Positions 15,151 through 23,283 of a stretch of 64,000 nucleotides of DNA are shown in pieces. A model generated the notes under the pieces. That model saw only the letters and a list, made by a program, of their open reading frames with translations, was not told the origin of the DNA and searched no databases. Both the position numbers and the translations under genes were made by a program. Positions within the stretch are counted from its first letter, which is position 1, and every line of letters begins with the position of its first letter. Source of the stretch: Chitinophaga fulva (GTDB taxonomy: Bacteria; Bacteroidota; Bacteroidia; Chitinophagales; Chitinophagaceae); the NCBI RefSeq assembly GCF_012927205.1, contig NZ_JABBGC010000003.1:1178001-1242000 (forward strand), given 5' to 3'.

Positions 15151-16353
15151 ATGACAACCGGTTCCGCGTTGACCCGGATTTACCAGGACCATCTCCGGTT
15201 ACTGGCGTCCAAAACTATTGACCCGTACTTTGCAGAAAGCCTCTTCAAAGGCCCCTGGGGCGTCTTACTGTATCTTTTTTATTATGAGAGATATGTAGAC
15301 AACAGTGCCCCTTGTGCAGGCAGCTGGTTACAACAATTGTACGGTGCACTGCAGCCGCAGCCAGTGGCCGGCTACTCCTACTGCAATGGTACCACTGGGC
15401 CATTCTGGTTATTGCATCATCTGCACAAACATCAGTTCATTGATATCGATATCAACGGATTGGCCGATGGGTATATTCCTGCCGCTATCTCGGAAAGTGA
15501 AAAATGTTTATCAGAACAGAACTTCGATTTCCTGCATGGCAGCGCCGGTATCTGTCATCACTTGCTGGACTATACGCACCTGAACGTTGTACGGGCACAC
15601 CTGGAGAAATTTGTGGCAGCCTTGTCAGCAGCCAGCCGTATGACGACCAATGGCCGCAGTCTTCCTGTGTTTGTGCTGTTTGAAACGCCGGTAGAAACAG
15701 GTGTGGACACCTTCAGCCTGGCGCATGGTACCTGTAGCCTGTTGATATTGCTATCACGGGCCAGTGTTGCCGGTATAGCCCCGGACACCTGCCGGCAGCT
15801 GATAAGAGAGTGTATCGATTTTATGTGGCATCATCAGAATCCCCGTCAACCGGATACGCCCCATGCATTGTTTCCGGGCATCCTCGACGGACGGGCACCC
15901 TACAGCCGCCTGTCGTGGTGCTACGGTGATTTTAACGTGGCCCTGGCTTTATGGCACTGTGGCAAAACGTTACAGGAAACCGCCTGGCAGCAACAGGCAC
16001 TGGATGTGATGCATTATACCCTGCGGCGGGACACCGACCAGCGCGCCGGTATCGTAGATGCCTGCCTGTGCCACGGCTCCGCAGGTATCGCCGCTTTTTA
16101 CCGCCGCTTCTGGCATGAAACCGGTGAACCGGCCTTCCGGACCGCGGCAGACCACTGGCACCAAAATACCCTGCAAAAGGTGATCTTCCCCGACCAACCC
16201 GGCATCTATGGCATCCGTGGCTGGGAAGGGATAGACAAACAATGGGAGTATTGCTGGGACCTGCTGGACGGCAGCAGTGGCATCGGCCTGTCCCTGTTAT
16301 CGCATACACTCGACCGTCCCCTGGCTTGGGATGAGGCTTTCCTGCTGTCCTGA
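15151..16353 (+). CDS. LanC-family lanthionine synthetase (cyclase)
   Basis: The start at 15151 (MTTGSALTRIYQDHL) is preferred over an upstream in-frame ATG at 15118. The 400-residue protein shows the alpha-toroid repeats of LanC (FDFLHGSAGICHHLL, SLAHGTCSLL, DACLCHGSAGIAAFY, LLDGSSGIGLSLL). The zinc ligands are visible: C257 in SWCYGD and C307-H308 in CLCHG; H192 in AHGTC is the likely catalytic histidine. LanC enzymes add Cys thiols to dehydrated Ser/Thr. Position directly after two precursor genes supports that role. No dehydratase, protease or exporter is found on either side, so those functions must be supplied from elsewhere. Confidence 0.9.
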   Translation: MTTGSALTRIYQDHLRLLASKTIDPYFAESLFKGPWGVLLYLFYYERYVDNSAPCAGSWLQQLYGALQPQPVAGYSYCNGTTGPFWLLHHLHKHQFIDIDINGLADGYIPAAISESEKCLSEQNFDFLHGSAGICHHLLDYTHLNVVRAHLEKFVAALSAASRMTTNGRSLPVFVLFETPVETGVDTFSLAHGTCSLLILLSRASVAGIAPDTCRQLIRECIDFMWHHQNPRQPDTPHALFPGILDGRAPYSRLSWCYGDFNVALALWHCGKTLQETAWQQQALDVMHYTLRRDTDQRAGIVDACLCHGSAGIAAFYRRFWHETGEPAFRTAADHWHQNTLQKVIFPDQPGIYGIRGWEGIDKQWEYCWDLLDGSSGIGLSLLSHTLDRPLAWDEAFLLS

Positions 16354-16354
16354 T

Positions 16355-16383
16355 ATAATTCACTTTTATAATAAGTGAATTAT
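16355..16383 (+). terminator. Terminator after lanC
   Basis: ATAATTCACTT and AAGTGAATTAT form an 11-bp perfect stem with a 7-nt loop, starting 2 bases after the LanC stop codon and followed by an AT-rich stretch. It marks the end of the lanthipeptide unit and separates it from the permease. Confidence 0.7.
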
Positions 16384-16442
16384 TATTAGTTTACATTTCT
16401 CAGAAATTAACGCATCTTGCAACCTTACCCACCGTTTTTACC

Positions 16443-17891
16443 TTGGAAGAACTGATACAAACCAAAGAACAACCAACTCCGCAGAAGCTCAAGAGAGGCC
16501 TGCAAAACAGACACATTCAACTGATTGCACTGGGCGGCGCTATCGGCACCGGCCTGTTTCTGGGCATAGGCCCCGCCGCTGTACTGGCCGGTCCCTCTGT
16601 TATCCTCGGATATGCCATGGCAGGTGTTATCGCCTTCTTTATCATGCGCCAGCTGGGCGAAATGGTGGTGGAAGAACCGGTGTCCGGAAGTTTCAGCCAC
16701 TTTGCCTACAAATACTGGGGCACCTTCGCAGGCTTCGCCTCCGGCTGGAATTACTGGATACTCTATATCCTGGTGAGCATGTCTGAACTGACGGCCATCG
16801 GCGTATATGTGCATTTCTGGTGGCCGGAAATACCGCTCTGGACTTCGAGCCTGTTCTTTTTTGTGGCTATCAATGCCCTGAACCTCAGTTCCGTAAAAGT
16901 ATACGGGGAAGCAGAATTCTGGTTCTCCATCGTAAAAGTGATCGCTATTATCTCCATGATCGTTTTTGGGATATACCTGCTGATCAGCGGTAGCGGCGGC
17001 ACACAGGCCAACGTGGAAAACCTCTGGAATGACGGAGGCTTCTTCCCCAAAGGACTGCTCGAAAAAGGTGCTGATGGCAAATACCAGGGCCTCTTTGCAG
17101 CTATCGCCATGATCATGTTCTCCTTCGGTGGACTGGAGCTGATCGGCATCACGGCCGCGGAAGCCGACAAACCGGAGAAAACCATTCCCAAAGCTACCAA
17201 CCAGGTGATCTACCGTATCCTCATCTTCTACGTAGGCGCGTTGATCATCCTGTTCTCCCTGTCTCCCTGGAAAAGTATTACCACAGACAGCAGCCCGTTT
17301 GTGATGGTATTCGAAAGCCTGAAAGGATTTGAATTTACCCTTTTCGGCAAAACCATCTACTTCACCAGCCTGATCGCCAATGTGCTGAACCTCATTGTGC
17401 TCACGGCCGCGCTGTCGGTATATAACAGCTGCGTATACAGCAACAGCCGCATGTTGTACGGCCTGGCCGAGCAAGGCAATGCGCCCGCTTTTCTATCACA
17501 GCTCAACAAAAACCATGTGCCGGTAAAAGCCACGCTGGTATCCGCATTGTTTGCTGCTATCTGCATTGTGGTCAACAAACTGATACCGGAACAGGCATTG
17601 GAAGTATTGATGTCACTGGTGGTATCTGCCCTGATCATCAACTGGATCATGATCAGTGTGGTACACATTAAATTCAGGCAACAAAAGAAACTGGAACAGT
17701 TACCGACCAAATTCCCTTCGTTCATCTATCCGTTGTCTAACTATATCTGCCTGATATTCCTGGTTGGTATCTTAGTTCTGATGTGGATCACCGGCATGAA
17801 ACTGCCTGTGGAAATGATCCCGCTGTGGCTTGTTTTCCTGTATATCTGTTATGCTATTTTAAAAAGAAACAAAACTGCGCAAGTGAACTAA
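16443..17891 (+). CDS. APC-superfamily amino-acid permease
   Basis: The protein has 482 residues and about 12 membrane helices. It opens with the family signature RHIQLIALGGAIGTGLFLGIG and has the conserved FGGLELIGITAAEADKPEKTIPKA segment of the AAT (GABA/aromatic amino acid) branch of the APC superfamily. It should import an amino acid by proton symport. The start codon is TTG at 16443; no ATG gives the N-terminal signature, so this start is well supported. It stands alone between two terminator hairpins. The specific amino acid is not predictable. Confidence 0.92.
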   Translation: MEELIQTKEQPTPQKLKRGLQNRHIQLIALGGAIGTGLFLGIGPAAVLAGPSVILGYAMAGVIAFFIMRQLGEMVVEEPVSGSFSHFAYKYWGTFAGFASGWNYWILYILVSMSELTAIGVYVHFWWPEIPLWTSSLFFFVAINALNLSSVKVYGEAEFWFSIVKVIAIISMIVFGIYLLISGSGGTQANVENLWNDGGFFPKGLLEKGADGKYQGLFAAIAMIMFSFGGLELIGITAAEADKPEKTIPKATNQVIYRILIFYVGALIILFSLSPWKSITTDSSPFVMVFESLKGFEFTLFGKTIYFTSLIANVLNLIVLTAALSVYNSCVYSNSRMLYGLAEQGNAPAFLSQLNKNHVPVKATLVSALFAAICIVVNKLIPEQALEVLMSLVVSALIINWIMISVVHIKFRQQKKLEQLPTKFPSFIYPLSNYICLIFLVGILVLMWITGMKLPVEMIPLWLVFLYICYAILKRNKTAQVN

Positions 17892-17917
17892 CCCTTGCGC
17901 ATTACTATAAAACACGA

Positions 17918-17949
17918 CGGCCGTCGACGGAGCTTTCCGCTGACGGCCG
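17918..17949. terminator. Bidirectional terminator between convergent genes
   Basis: CGGCCGTC (17918-17925) pairs with GACGGCCG (17942-17949). It lies between the permease stop and the stop of the convergent LamG/EEP gene and is followed by CTTTATTTG on the plus strand. Confidence 0.65.
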
Positions 17950-17974
17950 CTTTATTTGCGGGCATGGTTATACT

Positions 17975-19459
17975 TTAATTGACCTTAAATACCGTCACCA
18001 TCGCTGCATGGTCTGACGGGTAACGTACCGGATGCGTGGTAATGGGAAAGGATTTGAGTGGCTGCAGTTTACTTCCTTTGTAATAAATGTAATCAATACG
18101 GTCCTTAAATGCCTGTGGCAACATGGGGCTCCAGGTAATACCCCTGTCCTTTAACGGATCAGGGTGCAGGTGCCGGTAGCTGTCTGTGAAGCCAGCTTCC
18201 TGCATGATGCGGCCTTGCGGGAAAGGCATCACATAACCACCGTTCAGATGACGGGTACTTTCTACCCAGTCAAGATGAGAACCACTGTTAAAGTCTCCGC
18301 AGAAGATGACCGGTATTTTATCTGCCTCCGCTACCGGCTGACGGATAGCTTTCAGGTTCTCTTTCAGTTGAGACGCATTCACCCGTTCCATTGCCGCCAG
18401 CAGGGTATCCGGCAATGGCTCTTTTTTCTCCAGCAGCTCCCAATAGTCCAGGGGATAGTTCAGCCAGTTGGTAATGAAAGCCACCTGTTGGTGTTCATTT
18501 AACCGGATATAGGCGCCTCCGTTGCAGAAAGGTTTGGCGCCGTCGAGCGTCTCCGCAATCGGATAACGGCTCATGATGCTCAGATTGGTGCTGCGCAGGT
18601 AAAAGTAGTATCCCAGCGCGTCCGCTATTTTTTCTCCGGAGCCATAGGTTTCCTGCATGGAAACGATATCAGCGCCCGATTGACGGATGATGTCCACCAC
18701 ACGCCGTGGCCCGGTCCCTTTGCCCGTTTCATTACCACCATGGTAGATATTGAAGTTCATCACGGTGAGCGGTTTTCCTGCCGGCATAACAGGAGCTGGT
18801 GCTGCCTTAAAGTAACGGGCGTAGGAAGCACGCACCTGTTGAGGCGAAAGCACCGACTTGTACAGGGCCACTTCATCCAGCGCACCATTGAACGTGTTCC
18901 ATTCATGCTGGTCGCCAGAGGGACGGCCACCGGCAAACAGCGTATCGGCCATGTTTGTCACCGGAAGGGCGGGCACATGGTAGATAGCCACCTGCAGCCC
19001 GTCGTAATAAAGGGCCGCTTCCTTTTTTGCGGCATCATAACTATAGGTCAACTGGTGCCATTTCTGGTCGCGGATACTTTGCCTTTGCGGTGTAGGGTAA
19101 TACGTATAACGGGCATTGTCATTCACCGTTTGCCAATACCAGGCCCCGTTGGCCTGTACGCCCAGCTCCCAGCCTTCGTTATTGCCGGTGGCAGAAAGCA
19201 GCACATAGGCGGCGTCATCGGGAGCAGCCTTCGTCCAGCATTGGGCAGTAAAGGAGCCGTTATACGGTCCGGAAAAGCCGGTCAGCGGCACCGGATGGCG
19301 CACCGCCACATTGTTATCAAGGTTAAGCGCCGTGCCCTCCACCCCGGCACAGGTTTGCCAGGAAGTGTCCTTGTCAAATGATTGACGGTAGTCCGGCGAT
19401 TGAGCCGAAAGTGCCATAGCAGACAGCCCATAGACCGCTGTCAGGAGATTTTTTTTCAT
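17975..19459 (-). CDS. Secreted LamG-domain plus endonuclease/exonuclease/phosphatase protein
   Basis: A signal peptide (MKKNLLTAVYGLSAMALSAQ) is followed by a concanavalin A-like LamG domain at about residues 25-215 (FTAQCWTKA, WHQLTYSYD, FNGALDEVALYKSVLS). A C-terminal EEP domain runs from about 230 to 494 with the expected catalytic pieces: NFNIYHGG, QETYGSGE, CGDFNSGSH and SDHAAM. EEP enzymes are Mg-dependent phosphodiesterases that cut nucleic acids, sphingomyelin or inositol phosphates. The LamG part suggests binding to a glycan or surface. The substrate is unknown. The gene is monocistronic. Confidence 0.88.
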   Translation of the reverse strand: MKKNLLTAVYGLSAMALSAQSPDYRQSFDKDTSWQTCAGVEGTALNLDNNVAVRHPVPLTGFSGPYNGSFTAQCWTKAAPDDAAYVLLSATGNNEGWELGVQANGAWYWQTVNDNARYTYYPTPQRQSIRDQKWHQLTYSYDAAKKEAALYYDGLQVAIYHVPALPVTNMADTLFAGGRPSGDQHEWNTFNGALDEVALYKSVLSPQQVRASYARYFKAAPAPVMPAGKPLTVMNFNIYHGGNETGKGTGPRRVVDIIRQSGADIVSMQETYGSGEKIADALGYYFYLRSTNLSIMSRYPIAETLDGAKPFCNGGAYIRLNEHQQVAFITNWLNYPLDYWELLEKKEPLPDTLLAAMERVNASQLKENLKAIRQPVAEADKIPVIFCGDFNSGSHLDWVESTRHLNGGYVMPFPQGRIMQEAGFTDSYRHLHPDPLKDRGITWSPMLPQAFKDRIDYIYYKGSKLQPLKSFPITTHPVRYPSDHAAMVTVFKVN

Positions 19460-19813
19460 TGTTCGTATTTTTTACTCCGGGTACGGCAACAAAATACAGG
19501 AAGACAGACAATTTTCCATTTTTTCTATCACGGGACCTGTTGTTGGGTCACCGCCTCCCTTTCACCAGGCCGGTCATCTCCTCCATATCATCCGCTCCAC
19601 TTCCGGCCATCGTGTAGCCTTTTTGGTAAGAGATAAAAAACCAGGCAAATCGTTTAAAAAACATTAGACACAGTGTACTTTTTTTTTATGTGAGACGATT
19701 TTCGTACAGGGATAACATTTTATTTCAAACAATCAGGAATCCGCACTTGTTGTAGCCATTACCGGTGTTTACCGGACCAATACCTCTGATTTATTCACCC
19801 CAATAACATTGCA
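19460..19813. other. Divergent intergenic region
   Basis: This 354-base region lies between the divergent LamG/EEP and choloylglycine-hydrolase-like genes and must hold both promoters. I see T-rich stretches near 19677-19690 but no clear TAnnTTTG element, no palindrome and no credible ORF. Confidence 0.4.
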
Positions 19814-20896
19814 ATGAAAACCGGATTATTTAAAACCCTGTGTTATGCCCTCGGTATTTCGCTGTTGGCCTCCCCTATCACCGTTCCGGCCTGTACAGGT
19901 ATTCAACTGAGGGCCAGAGACGGCGCTATAATCTGCGCCCGTACCCTGGAATTTTACAATGACCTGCAAGCACAGGTCGTCGTTTATCCACGAAACTACC
20001 CCTTTAACGCCGTAAGTCCTGGTGGCGCCAATAAAGGGCTGTACTGGAAAGCCCGGTACGCCATTGTTGGTATCAACTCCATGGGCAAGGATGCTATCGC
20101 TGACGGCATGAACGAAAAAGGCCTCGCAGTGGGTCTGTACTATTTACCCGGATACGCGAGCTATATGAATGTTCCCCCCAAGAAAATTGCCAAATCGCTC
20201 AGTTCTACCGACGTATCTGCGTGGCTGTTGTCCAACTTCGCCACGGTAGACCAGGTAAAAAAGGCGGTAGACAGCGGTATTCTGATCAACAAGGGCATCC
20301 CCCTGTATGTCAACGGTGGTATTCCTTTCCCGTTGCATTACAGTGTGCATGATGCGGATGGCAAGTCGCTGGTGATAGAATGTGTGAATGGGAAACTACA
20401 TTGTTATTACAACCCGTTAGGCGTGTTGACCAATTCCCCTACGTTTGACTGGCATATTGCCAACCTGCAACAGTATCTGAACTCCCGTCCTTCCGACGCA
20501 TGCCTGAAGGTGGGAGAAGATAGCATCCGCTCTTTCGGGCCAGGTAACGGGCTGGTAGGCATCCCTGGCGATTTTACCCCTTCCTCCCGCTTTGTGCGCG
20601 CCGTGGCATATACCCAGAGCCTGGACCCGTCTCCTACCGCAGACGAAGCCGTGACGCAGGCCTTCCAGATCCTCAACGCCTTTGATATCCCCAAGGGAGT
20701 CATCAAAGACAGGACACATCCCGGCAATAACGTATATACGCTGTGGACTTGCGCCAATGACCTGAAAAACAAACGGCTCTATTTCCATACCATCAACAAC
20801 AGGACCCTGCATATGATTGACCTGATGAAATATGTTAACACCGACAAGGTGCTCTTCTTCCCGATGGATGATCCCATGGAAGTGGTCCAAAACTGA
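19814..20896 (+). CDS. Choloylglycine hydrolase family (linear amide C-N hydrolase), periplasmic
   Basis: This is an Ntn-hydrolase of the penicillin V acylase / bile salt hydrolase family, 360 residues. A signal peptide (to PITVPA) is removed to expose the nucleophile C27 (ACTGIQLRARDGAIICARTLEF), and the downstream motifs SMGKDAIADGMNEKGLAVGLYYL and LTNSPTFDWHI are typical. In soil Bacteroidota such enzymes may act on N-acyl amino acids, N-acyl homoserine lactones or antibiotics rather than bile salts; which one cannot be told here. It is monocistronic, with a terminator just after. Confidence 0.92.
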   Translation: MKTGLFKTLCYALGISLLASPITVPACTGIQLRARDGAIICARTLEFYNDLQAQVVVYPRNYPFNAVSPGGANKGLYWKARYAIVGINSMGKDAIADGMNEKGLAVGLYYLPGYASYMNVPPKKIAKSLSSTDVSAWLLSNFATVDQVKKAVDSGILINKGIPLYVNGGIPFPLHYSVHDADGKSLVIECVNGKLHCYYNPLGVLTNSPTFDWHIANLQQYLNSRPSDACLKVGEDSIRSFGPGNGLVGIPGDFTPSSRFVRAVAYTQSLDPSPTADEAVTQAFQILNAFDIPKGVIKDRTHPGNNVYTLWTCANDLKNKRLYFHTINNRTLHMIDLMKYVNTDKVLFFPMDDPMEVVQN

Positions 20897-20915
20897 CCCC
20901 GGTTTTTATCGTGAT

Positions 20916-20957
20916 ATACTCCCGTGATTCTATTTTTATAGTAGATTGCGGGGGTAT
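20916..20957 (+). terminator. Terminator after the choloylglycine-hydrolase gene
   Basis: ATACTCCCG (20916-20924) pairs, with one G-T wobble, with CGGGGGTAT (20949-20957). An inner CTAT/ATAG stem may extend it. A run of seven T bases follows directly, making this a good intrinsic terminator. Confidence 0.8.
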
Positions 20958-20974
20958 TTTTTTGCCGTAGCGGC

Positions 20975-21042
20975 AACCGACTTTCTGACCAGATTTACCG
21001 ACTAATCAACCTTTGATAACAAAACAGATAGGCAGACCTTTG
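20975..21042 (+). promoter_or_regulatory. AraC-gene promoter with 40-bp regulator box
   Basis: A 40-bp box (20975-21014) begins AACCGAC and ends ATCAACCTTT; it contains two CCGA half-sites 21 bp apart, the direct-repeat spacing of AraC regulators. It overlaps a -33 element TTTG (21012-21015), which is followed after exactly 19 bases by GACCTTTG (21035-21042), a near-match to TAnnTTTG. The same box recurs at the RND operon promoter (22108-22147) with 34 of 40 bases identical. Confidence 0.75.
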
Positions 21043-21105
21043 CCCTGTCCGAAAAACAGCACCGCGAACAGATATATGACACAACGGAAAGAACACGGAG
21101 AGATC

Positions 21106-21984
21106 ATGAAACAGGCCGAATTCATTCGCAGCACGGGGCTGGAAGATCCTCTGGGCATTGGCCTCTTTGTCTCTACCGATATTAACATGATAGAATATGA
21201 TCATGTTAAATCCAATTTCCGGTCAGACTTCACCAGTATTCTCCTTATACAACAGGGAAAAATGCAGGGCAACCTGGACAGAAAAGTGTATCATCTGGAA
21301 GCCAACGACCTGCTGCTGATTCCACCACATACCATGAAAAAGTCGGTAGCGGTAGACAAATCCTGTATTGTCTCCGGCCTGAATTTCACCCTGGATTTCC
21401 TGGTGGAGATAGGATTACCTGCCACCAAAATGGAGCTATATGATTATTTCACCTCGAAGTATTCTCCCCACTGGAAACTCTCTCCGGCAGACGCACAGCT
21501 GATGCTGTCCCATTTCCGGCAAGTGGCGGCGCGTATTGAGGACATGAAAGAAAAACAACCTTTCGCCAGAGAGAAACTGCAACACACTTTTCTGTTGTTC
21601 CTCTATGAACTCGCTGCCCTCAGCACAAGGTATACCGAATTAATAAATCCGGCCGTGTCCAGGAAAGAAAGCCTGGTGATCCGCTTCACCAATCTTGTAC
21701 AGGCCCATTTCAAGAACCAGCGCAACGTGCAGCAATACGCAGAACAGTTGTTCGTTACCGCTAAATACCTGACCGAAACAGTGAAAGAGTTTACCGGTAA
21801 AAGTGCCGGTGAGATCATTGATGACTATGTAGTACTGGAAGCAAAAATGTTGCTCGACAATCCCAAACTCAGCGTTGCCGAGATTGCCGAAATCCTGCAC
21901 TTCAGCGACCAGTCTTTTTTCGGCAAATATTTCAAACGCCATACCGGCCATTCCCCCAAGGCTTTCCGGGCATTGGGACAATAA
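21106..21984 (+). CDS. AraC-family transcriptional regulator
   Basis: The gene encodes a 292-residue regulator with an N-terminal cupin-like sensing domain (SILLIQQGKMQGNLDRKVYHLEANDLLLIPPH) and two C-terminal helix-turn-helix units (NVQQYAEQLFVTAKYLTETVKE; LSVAEIAEILHFSDQSFFGKYFKRHTGHSPKAFR). The start at 21106 is chosen because a GGAG sequence lies at the right distance; an ATG at 21076 is possible. It lies directly upstream of the RND efflux operon in the same direction. The shared 40-bp box suggests that it controls both its own gene and the pump. Confidence 0.9.
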   Translation: MKQAEFIRSTGLEDPLGIGLFVSTDINMIEYDHVKSNFRSDFTSILLIQQGKMQGNLDRKVYHLEANDLLLIPPHTMKKSVAVDKSCIVSGLNFTLDFLVEIGLPATKMELYDYFTSKYSPHWKLSPADAQLMLSHFRQVAARIEDMKEKQPFAREKLQHTFLLFLYELAALSTRYTELINPAVSRKESLVIRFTNLVQAHFKNQRNVQQYAEQLFVTAKYLTETVKEFTGKSAGEIIDDYVVLEAKMLLDNPKLSVAEIAEILHFSDQSFFGKYFKRHTGHSPKAFRALGQ

Positions 21985-22043
21985 CTTTTTTCCCCTGAAA
22001 AATTCTTGTTACTAACAGTGTAACAGTTGTAGGTTTTAATTAC

Positions 22044-22069
22044 AGGCCGAGGCACTCCTGCTCCGGCCT
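22044..22069 (+). terminator. Hairpin after the AraC gene
   Basis: AGGCC (22044-22048) pairs with GGCCT (22065-22069), and GAG/CTC inside can extend the stem; TATTTTCG follows. It separates the AraC transcript from the efflux operon promoter. Confidence 0.6.
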
Positions 22070-22107
22070 TATTTTCGTATATCCATTTTCGTTATACACC
22101 AAAAACA

Positions 22108-22175
22108 AACCGACATTCTGACCAGGTTTCCCGATGTATCAACCTTTTCCGGCCAATGTACTGCGACTAATTTTG
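22108..22175 (+). promoter_or_regulatory. RND-operon promoter with second 40-bp AraC box
   Basis: The box at 22108-22147 repeats the one upstream of the AraC gene, again ending at the -33 element (TTTT, 22145-22148). Nineteen bases further is TAATTTTG (22168-22175), a perfect Bacteroidota -7 element. The same box-to-promoter geometry at both loci supports an activator touching sigma at -33. Confidence 0.78.
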
Positions 22176-22220
22176 TTGCGCGAAAACAATTTGTATTCAA
22201 TCATACTATAAAATAAGATT

Positions 22221-23249
22221 ATGCCGATGACGTACAGACCCGTTTCCTTTTTGATCATCACCACCCTGCTGGCCGCCTGCGGCAGCAAGGAAGTGCAGCA
22301 GGAGCAACAGGCACCGGTAAAAGTGACCGCAACAAAAGTCAGCTACAATGATATGCCCCAGACCTTCACCTACTCCGGCACCATAGAACCTGACAATACC
22401 GCCGATATTGGTTTTGCCGTACCGGGCGTGGTCAACGGTATTCTTGTAGAAGAAGGACAGATCGTTAAACAGGGGCAATTGCTGGCCACCCTTGACGCCA
22501 CAGAATACAGCAACGCGCTGGCCATCGCCAATGCAGGACTGGACCAGGCAGAGGACATGTACCGCCGCCTGAACGACCTGTATCAGAAAGGCAGTCTGCC
22601 GGCGAAAGATTACATCGACATTAAGACCAAACTGGCACAAGCCAAAGCCAACAAGGAAATCAGCGCCAAACATATCGCTGACAGCAGATTATATGCTCCC
22701 ATCACCGGTATCGTCAGCGCCCGTAAAATAGAAAGAGGCAGCGCTGCAGCACCCGGCGTACCCGCTTTCACCATTGTAAAAACCGACATGGTATATGCCC
22801 GCGTCTCCGTTCCGGAAAGCGAAGTAGGCGCCATTCCCCGCGGTGGCAGCGCACAGGTATATATCCCCACGTTACAGGACAGTGTGGAAGGTAAAATCAC
22901 CATCATCAATCCACAGGCCGACGCCACTTCACGCACCTATAACATCAAAATAAAATTATCCAACAACAACGGACGCCTGCTGCCCGGCATGCTCACCGAA
23001 ATCCGCCTGAACACCGGCAGAAGCGCCAACAACCTGACAGTGCCTGCTACCGCTGTAGTGCGCGATGCAGATGACCTCACCTATGTCTTCATCACCAACG
23101 GGCAACGTCAGGCCGTACGCAAAAGGGTGACCGTAGGCGCGCTCACCGGTAAAAATGAAGTCGTGATCACCACCGGCCTGCAAGGCGGCGAACAGGTGAT
23201 CACCTCCGGGCTCACCAACATCAAAGACGGTACTTCCGTGAGCCTCTAA
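22221..23249 (+). CDS. RND efflux periplasmic adaptor (membrane fusion protein)
   Basis: This 342-residue lipoprotein (lipobox LLAACGS) has the layered MFP architecture: barrel-sandwich/lipoyl parts (VVNGILVEEGQIVKQGQLLATLD), a helical hairpin (residues about 95-150), and a beta-barrel and membrane-proximal C-terminus (LLPGMLTEIRLNTGRS, VVITTGLQGGEQVITSGL). It bridges the inner-membrane pump and the outer-membrane channel. It is the first gene of a four-gene operon with the permease, TolC-type channel and TetR genes. Confidence 0.93.
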   Translation: MPMTYRPVSFLIITTLLAACGSKEVQQEQQAPVKVTATKVSYNDMPQTFTYSGTIEPDNTADIGFAVPGVVNGILVEEGQIVKQGQLLATLDATEYSNALAIANAGLDQAEDMYRRLNDLYQKGSLPAKDYIDIKTKLAQAKANKEISAKHIADSRLYAPITGIVSARKIERGSAAAPGVPAFTIVKTDMVYARVSVPESEVGAIPRGGSAQVYIPTLQDSVEGKITIINPQADATSRTYNIKIKLSNNNGRLLPGMLTEIRLNTGRSANNLTVPATAVVRDADDLTYVFITNGQRQAVRKRVTVGALTGKNEVVITTGLQGGEQVITSGLTNIKDGTSVSL

Positions 23250-23283
23250 CCGCTATTATTCAGCATGACCAACAAACGGAAGC

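Noticed and set aside
16425..17474. A 349-codon open frame on the minus strand across the permease gene.
   Set aside because: It is antisense to a well-supported APC permease and its translation is low in hydrophobic order, with His/Gly/Asp-rich composition; a shadow of codon use.
22003..22026. TGTTAC-N7-GTAACA after the AraC gene, similar to the half-sites of the ArsR operator.
   Set aside because: It lies in an intergenic tail before a terminator, has a different spacing, and has no promoter beside it.
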